Source of the DNA: Pseudooceanicola spongiae
GTDB lineage: Bacteria > Pseudomonadota > Alphaproteobacteria > Rhodobacterales > Rhodobacteraceae
Length of the DNA stretch: 64,000 bases
Reading direction: 5' to 3'
Assembly: GCF_014899185.1 (NCBI RefSeq)
Contig: NZ_CP045201.1
Coordinates: forward strand, 1,720,501-1,784,500
Position numbers and translations under genes: made by a program. Below, one piece after another: positions 60,182 through 64,000 of the stretch (its first letter is position 1; the number at the start of each line of letters is the position of its first letter). The notes beneath the pieces are model-generated. The model was not told the origin of the DNA, did no database searches, and was given only the letters and a program-made list of their open reading frames with translations.

Positions 60182-61096
60182 ATGGACAGTGGATTGAAGG
60201 GGCTTGAGGCGGTGCTGGCCATCGCGCGGCGCGGATCGTTCCGGGCTGCGGCGCTTGACCTCGGTGTCTCGACAACGGCGCTGTCGCATACCATTGGGCG
60301 CCTGGAGGCCACCCTTGGCGTGCGGCTGTTCAATCGCACGACGCGCAGCGTGTCGCTCAGCGATGCCGGGCACAGGTTCGTCGAACAGATCGCTCCCGCG
60401 GTTGCCGAAATTCGCATGGCCATGGAGACCGCGCAATCCCTGCGCCGCACACCATCGGGCCTGCTGCGGATCAATGCGTCGGTCCAGGCCGGGCGGGAAA
60501 TTGCGCCGCAGGTTATGGCCTTTTTGCGTCGTTTCCCCGACATGCAGGTCGATCTGGTCACCGAGGGGCGGCTGGTAGACATCGTGGCCGAGGGCTTCGA
60601 CCTGGGCCTTCGACCCGCCGATCTGGTTCCTCGCGACATGATTGCGCTGTCCTTGGGGTCACCGCAGCGCTATGCCGTGGTGGCTTCACCGGACTGGGTC
60701 GCGGCCAACCCCATGCCACTGACCCCGGCCGATCTGCCGCTGCAAGATTGCATCCGCGTGCGCCTGCCGAACGGCGCACTCTTCCCGTGGCAGTTCGAGC
60801 GCGGCGGTGAAACGGTGCAGGTCGATGCCAAGGGGCGCCTTACTCTGGACGAGGCCCTGATCGCCCGAACGGCCGTTCTGGACGGTGCGGGCATTGGCTT
60901 TTTCATCGAGCAGGACGTGGCCGATGACATCGCGGCTGGCAGGATGGTTCGCCTGCTGGAGGACTGGACCCCACCACGTCCCGGCTTCAGCCTGTATTAC
61001 CCCGGCAGGCGGAACCCCTCTGCCGGGTTCACTGCATTTCTCTCCATGGTTCGTGAGGCCGCAGCGCGGAACGCGAAAGATGGCGGTGCGCGCTGA
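60182..61096 (+). CDS. LysR-family transcriptional regulator
   Basis: A 304-residue LTTR of the DmlR/YafC-like subgroup: [62 protein letters not shown], then an effector domain with [56 protein letters not shown] 60182 has a GGGA at 5 bp; ATG 60176 is two codons earlier. It is divergent from the SnoaL-SDR operon, its likely target. Confidence 0.93.
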   Translation: MDSGLKGLEAVLAIARRGSFRAAALDLGVSTTALSHTIGRLEATLGVRLFNRTTRSVSLSDAGHRFVEQIAPAVAEIRMAMETAQSLRRTPSGLLRINASVQAGREIAPQVMAFLRRFPDMQVDLVTEGRLVDIVAEGFDLGLRPADLVPRDMIALSLGSPQRYAVVASPDWVAANPMPLTPADLPLQDCIRVRLPNGALFPWQFERGGETVQVDAKGRLTLDEALIARTAVLDGAGIGFFIEQDVADDIAAGRMVRLLEDWTPPRPGFSLYYPGRRNPSAGFTAFLSMVREAAARNAKDGGAR

Positions 61097-61373
61097 AGGA
61101 CCAGACCTGACCTTCCCGTCGCACGCGCCGCCCGTCCTTCCTGCGAAAGCCTTTGCAGCCGCGGCGGTGATTATCACGCCAGCGAAGGTGCGATCTGTTC
61201 GCACTGGTACCCGGTAGCTTTGCCTGGATGCGCCTGCGATGTTCGTCACAGAAGCGGTTTCGGGTGCTCGCCTTGGTGCCGCCCGCCGCAAGTCCGGTCT
61301 GAACCCAAATTGACTATGATGCGGCAGCAAAGATAGGCTACCGAATAGATTTAACCGGAAGAGCGAAATCACT

Positions 61374-61844
61374 ATGAAGATCTCTCGCTTGCAGCGTGAC
61401 GACGCAGGAAGTTTGGTCGTTCTGGCGCGCGCGGTTCAACAGCTTCATGTCGAACATCAGCCGGACCGCTATCGTGCCATTCACGATGACGCCGAGCTTG
61501 AGCGTTGGATTGTGTCACACCTTGAACAGGAAGGTGCCATCGGCTTCTGCGCTAAAGTTGATCGTGAAGTCATTGGCTACCTCATTGCAATCATATCGAA
61601 AACCGAGGCGCACCCACTGCTTTCAAACCGCCGCATTGTAATTCTCGATGAGATCAGTGTTCATCCAGATCACCAACGAAAGGGTGTCGCTGACGCGCTT
61701 CTGGACACGCTCAAACGAGAAGGAAAAAGACAAGGTGCCAGTGCGATCCGGTCCAGCTACGCAAGCTTTAATGCATCGTCCAGCGCGCTCTTGCGCAAGC
61801 ATGGAATGGTCCCCATGACGATCACTTGCGAAGGTCCTCTTTGA
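61374..61844 (+). CDS. GNAT-family N-acetyltransferase
   Basis: A 156-residue acetyltransferase. The acetyl-CoA binding motif A is ILDEISVHPDHQRKGVADALLDTLKREGKRQG (about residues 88-119), with the R/Q-x-x-G-x-A phosphate loop as QRKGVA. Motif B follows in SYASFNASSSALLRKHGMVPM. The acceptor substrate is not predictable; a HQPDRYRA segment near the N-terminus resembles GNATs acting on proteins or aminoglycoside-like amines. It is less GC-rich than its neighbours, which may indicate transfer. No operon partner: about 280 bp upstream and 420 bp downstream are gene-free. Confidence 0.9.
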   Translation: MKISRLQRDDAGSLVVLARAVQQLHVEHQPDRYRAIHDDAELERWIVSHLEQEGAIGFCAKVDREVIGYLIAIISKTEAHPLLSNRRIVILDEISVHPDHQRKGVADALLDTLKREGKRQGASAIRSSYASFNASSSALLRKHGMVPMTITCEGPL

Positions 61845-62265
61845 TTTGCGGAATGTCTGCCAGGTCAGGTTTGCTTGAATGATGCAGCTGAGGCGAACGT
61901 CGACTTCTCAGCGCGCCGCCTCATCATGCAGCGTCGCTCTATTTGGTCAAAGGGCTGACTATACGGGGTCCTCACTCTGCGCCCACCTGCCGCACAGATC
62001 GGACAGGTTGCGGTCAGCGTCGAGCCCGTCATCACAGTGCGATGGAGTCTAGCGACCGTATTTGTCAGGCAGGTTGAGATGACCATTTCTGGCGAGGGTC
62101 ACAAAGCGCGTTTGGAATCGTGACTCGCTTTCGTGCAACTGCCTTGACGGAAACCTCATGCGATTTTCTCTGGACCAAAATACCGCATACTGGCGGATCA
62201 GCAGCGGCTGAACAGCACGGCATATACCTTTTTATTCAATGCGTTCGGGGCAAGGCTCGTCCGGA
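61845..62265. other. 421-bp stretch without a recognisable gene
   Basis: It lies between the GNAT gene and the end of the convergent DeoR gene. A 73-codon minus-strand frame (61865-62086) is Arg/Ser/Thr-rich with no ribosome site; I see nothing else in it. Confidence 0.4.
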
Positions 62266-63039
62266 TCAGCTCGCTTGATGAAAGGCAAGATTGCCTGCTC
62301 TTGTGGCCACGGAAATGGCAGTAGAGGGCGGCGCGTCCGAAACCAGCAGGTCCACATCCGAGAGAGAGCCGAGCCGTACCAAGCCGCGGTGGCCGAATTT
62401 ACTGCTGTCCACAGCGAGCAGGACCTTGCGGGATCGTCTCATGGCAGAGCGCACCGTTTCCACCTCTGCCTGGTCATCGTCGCCCAGGTCGCCTTCGTCG
62501 TCGATCCCGGAGACGGAAAGAATTGCCATGTCGAACTTGAAGCCCGAGATGAAGGACTGAGATTGTTCCTGGAAAACGCCGCCATCGACCTGGCGCACGA
62601 AGCCTCCCGGCACGGCGATGGTGAAATCGGTCACCTCGCTGAGATAGGCGGCGATGCGCAGGCTATAACTGACCACGCGTAGGTTCCGGCGACTGACGAG
62701 CGCGCGGGCAACGGCCTCGCAGGTTGTGCCGGTATCAAGGAACAGGGATGCGCCGTCCTCGACCAGCCCGGCCACACAGGCGCCGATCCGATCTTTGGCC
62801 TGAGCATTGCGGATGCGTCGACTGCGCAGCTCGCTCGGCTCAATCGAATTGGCAATCATTGCCCCGCCATGCAGACGGCGGAGCTTGCCGTGGCGCTCCA
62901 GTTCCATAATGTCGCGGCGTGCGGTCTGCTGGGTGACTGAAAATCGGCGCGCGATCTCGTCGAGTGAAATATAGCGCTGCGCTTCAAGTTGCTCCATCAG
63001 CAGGCGTTGCCTGAGGCTTTTCTTGTCTTCGCCGTCCAT
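62266..63039 (-). CDS. DeoR-family transcriptional regulator
   Basis: A 257-residue regulator. The N-terminal HTH (about 8-60) reads LRQRLLMEQLEAQRYISLDEIARRFSVTQQTARRDIMELERHGKLRRLHGGA, the classical DeoR signature. The C-terminal sugar-phosphate domain has LFLDTGTTCEAVARAL, VSYSLRIAAYLSEV, GGFVRQVDGGVF and LAVDSSKFGHRGLVRLGSLSDVDLLV. A GTG at 63051 would add four residues; I prefer ATG 63039. No sugar operon adjoins it; the nearest gene is an autotransporter on the same strand upstream. Confidence 0.92.
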   Translation of the reverse strand: MDGEDKKSLRQRLLMEQLEAQRYISLDEIARRFSVTQQTARRDIMELERHGKLRRLHGGAMIANSIEPSELRSRRIRNAQAKDRIGACVAGLVEDGASLFLDTGTTCEAVARALVSRRNLRVVSYSLRIAAYLSEVTDFTIAVPGGFVRQVDGGVFQEQSQSFISGFKFDMAILSVSGIDDEGDLGDDDQAEVETVRSAMRRSRKVLLAVDSSKFGHRGLVRLGSLSDVDLLVSDAPPSTAISVATRAGNLAFHQAS

Positions 63040-63110
63040 GTTCAGGGGCACCCATCTCGACCTCGGATGCAGGTGTTATCGCCTGCTTTCCGTCTCTTTT
63101 CCAATGAAAT

Positions 63111-63136
63111 GGCCGCGGCAGTGTCCTGCCGCGGCC
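63111..63136 (-). terminator. Terminator of the autotransporter gene
   Basis: Perfect 11-bp stem GGCCGCGGCAG (63111-63121) / CTGCCGCGGCC (63126-63136) with a 4-nt loop, 22 bp past the autotransporter stop on the minus strand, followed there by ATTTCATT. A good intrinsic terminator. Confidence 0.75.
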
Positions 63137-63158
63137 TGTCTCTGTCTTTTAAGAGGGA

Positions 63159-64000
63159 TCAGAAATTCACTTTCAGGCTGGCAGCAACGCTGTTGCTTTG
63201 CCCCGCATCGCCAAAGCCTCCGGTGTAGCCGACCGAAAGCGCCGTGCTGTCGGTCAGATCGATGCCAACCGACAGGTTCACCTTGACCACGTCCTCGGCA
63301 AGGCCGGTCCCGCGGAGGGTGAAGGCGTCGCCTCCTGCGAAGGCCATGCTGGCACTCGGCGTGTTGGCGTCGAAGACGTGTTGCCAGCCAAGTTCACCAG
63401 ACAGACGCACCGGGTTGGCCCCTTCCAAGACCAGTAGGTTCGCACGCATACCCAGTTCACCCACGGTCGCGTCGTAGTTGTTGCCCTGAACGTTCAGTGC
63501 CGCGGCACCGCCATTTTCCGTAGCGCCGCCGGTTTTGACCGAAACGCGGGCGATGTTGGCGTAGGGTTGCAGACCTGTCTTGCCAAGCGAGATGTCATAG
63601 GCAGCCTCGGCAAAGATCTGCGTCGTATCGGCGTCGTAATCTGCACTCAGTGTATCGGCGAAATCAGCAAAGGCGACGCCGCGCGTTGTGTCGATCTTGC
63701 TGTGTGTCCAGGTGATCCCGCCCGTGATCCGGGCCGCACCGAAGTCTCGCCCGCCGACGACGCCAAGGTTGCTGAAGTCGCTTTCCGATTTGCCATTCGC
63801 ACCGTCCAGGCGGGTTGCGTCCTTGCCGAAACCGGCCATGGCGCCAAAGATCCATTCACCGTCCAGCATGCCGTTCACCCCGAGGAGGGTGCCGAAGGAG
63901 GAGCGGCTCAGGTCACTGGTCTCGCCGCCGTCGATATCGGACTGCCCGCCGTAGCTCTGCATCCAGAACGCCGGTTTTTCACTGCCTGTGTAGCTGCGCA
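63159..64000 (-). CDS. Autotransporter beta-barrel domain protein (5' part outside window)
   Basis: The last 280 residues are present and the frame is open at the window edge. The sequence alternates hydrophobic and polar residues in about 12-14 strands, with frequent aromatic ends (for example VVGGRDFGAARITGGITWTHSKID, YDISLGKTGLQPYANIARVSV) and terminates in SLKVNF, the C-terminal Phe signature for BAM-dependent outer membrane proteins. This is the type V autotransporter translocator domain. FWMQSYGGQSDIDGG marks the start of the barrel seen in large Rhodobacteraceae autotransporters. The passenger lies beyond 64000. Confidence 0.9.
   Translation of the reverse strand, partial: RSYTGSEKPAFWMQSYGGQSDIDGGETSDLSRSSFGTLLGVNGMLDGEWIFGAMAGFGKDATRLDGANGKSESDFSNLGVVGGRDFGAARITGGITWTHSKIDTTRGVAFADFADTLSADYDADTTQIFAEAAYDISLGKTGLQPYANIARVSVKTGGATENGGAAALNVQGNNYDATVGELGMRANLLVLEGANPVRLSGELGWQHVFDANTPSASMAFAGGDAFTLRGTGLAEDVVKVNLSVGIDLTDSTALSVGYTGGFGDAGQSNSVAASLKVNF

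Noticed and set aside
61865..62086. A 73-codon Arg/Ser/Thr-rich minus-strand frame with a CPIC motif
   Set aside because: A single CxxC is not enough to support a zinc finger, and start and context signals are lacking.

Overview
The window reads as a chromosomal segment of a GC-rich alphaproteobacterium, most likely a marine Rhodobacteraceae/Roseobacteraceae member. The grounds are family-level resemblance by eye: a DUF3572 gene next to a PleD-type diguanylate cyclase, a zinc-ribbon MetG, TRAP and Liv/Pot ABC transporters, a RibH2-type lumazine synthase, and many LysR/TetR/DeoR regulators each paired with one small enzyme operon. No rRNA, intact tRNA, integrase, insertion sequence or CRISPR array is visible.

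Layout. 1-9.8 kb: HAD phosphatase (cut by the window edge), MarR regulator, DUF3572, PleD-like cyclase, an ECF sigma/anti-sigma/CpxP-like trio with an EF-hand protein upstream, DUF983, Nudix, EamA transporter, fatty acid desaturase and an XRE regulator with a palindrome touching its start codon. 9.8-14.8 kb: a carnitine dehydrogenase-thioesterase fusion, a Tas-like aldo/keto reductase, an MFS transporter and a dead SDR gene. 14.9-24.7 kb: metG, a chemoreceptor with its own periplasmic Cache protein, a NemR-like redox TetR with its target oxidoreductase, and a response regulator/kinase/cytochrome b561 operon.

25-45.5 kb is a long uptake-and-amide-hydrolysis region. It holds a polyamine-type ABC transporter with a YtcJ-like amidohydrolase, a TRAP transporter whose DctM is only a C-terminal stub, an M20 amidohydrolase, a class II HDAC-like (acetylpolyamine) deacetylase, a LysR regulator, an amidase, a complete Liv-type ABC transporter and a GMC dehydrogenase. 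A decay zone at 30.7-31.7 kb contains pieces of an FGGY kinase, a sugar ABC ATPase and a DeoR regulator, next to an intact ribH2. Taken together the region suggests import of an acylated amine or amide, hydrolysis of its amide bond and oxidation of the released alcohol or amine. The substrate cannot be named from sequence.

45.5-64 kb is a patchwork of small regulator-enzyme pairs: hppD with a Rieske protein and an Lrp-type regulator, an aldo/keto reductase with a TetR and twin operators, and SDR plus SnoaL with a LysR. It also carries a complete DAB-type inorganic-carbon transporter (dabB-dabA) divergent from a LysR with a near-perfect 27-bp palindrome, and a DeoR regulator upstream of an autotransporter cut by the window end. 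Between these lie a frameshifted AhpD-like gene, a GMC C-terminal fragment and a tRNA-Leu-like relic, all signs of past rearrangement.
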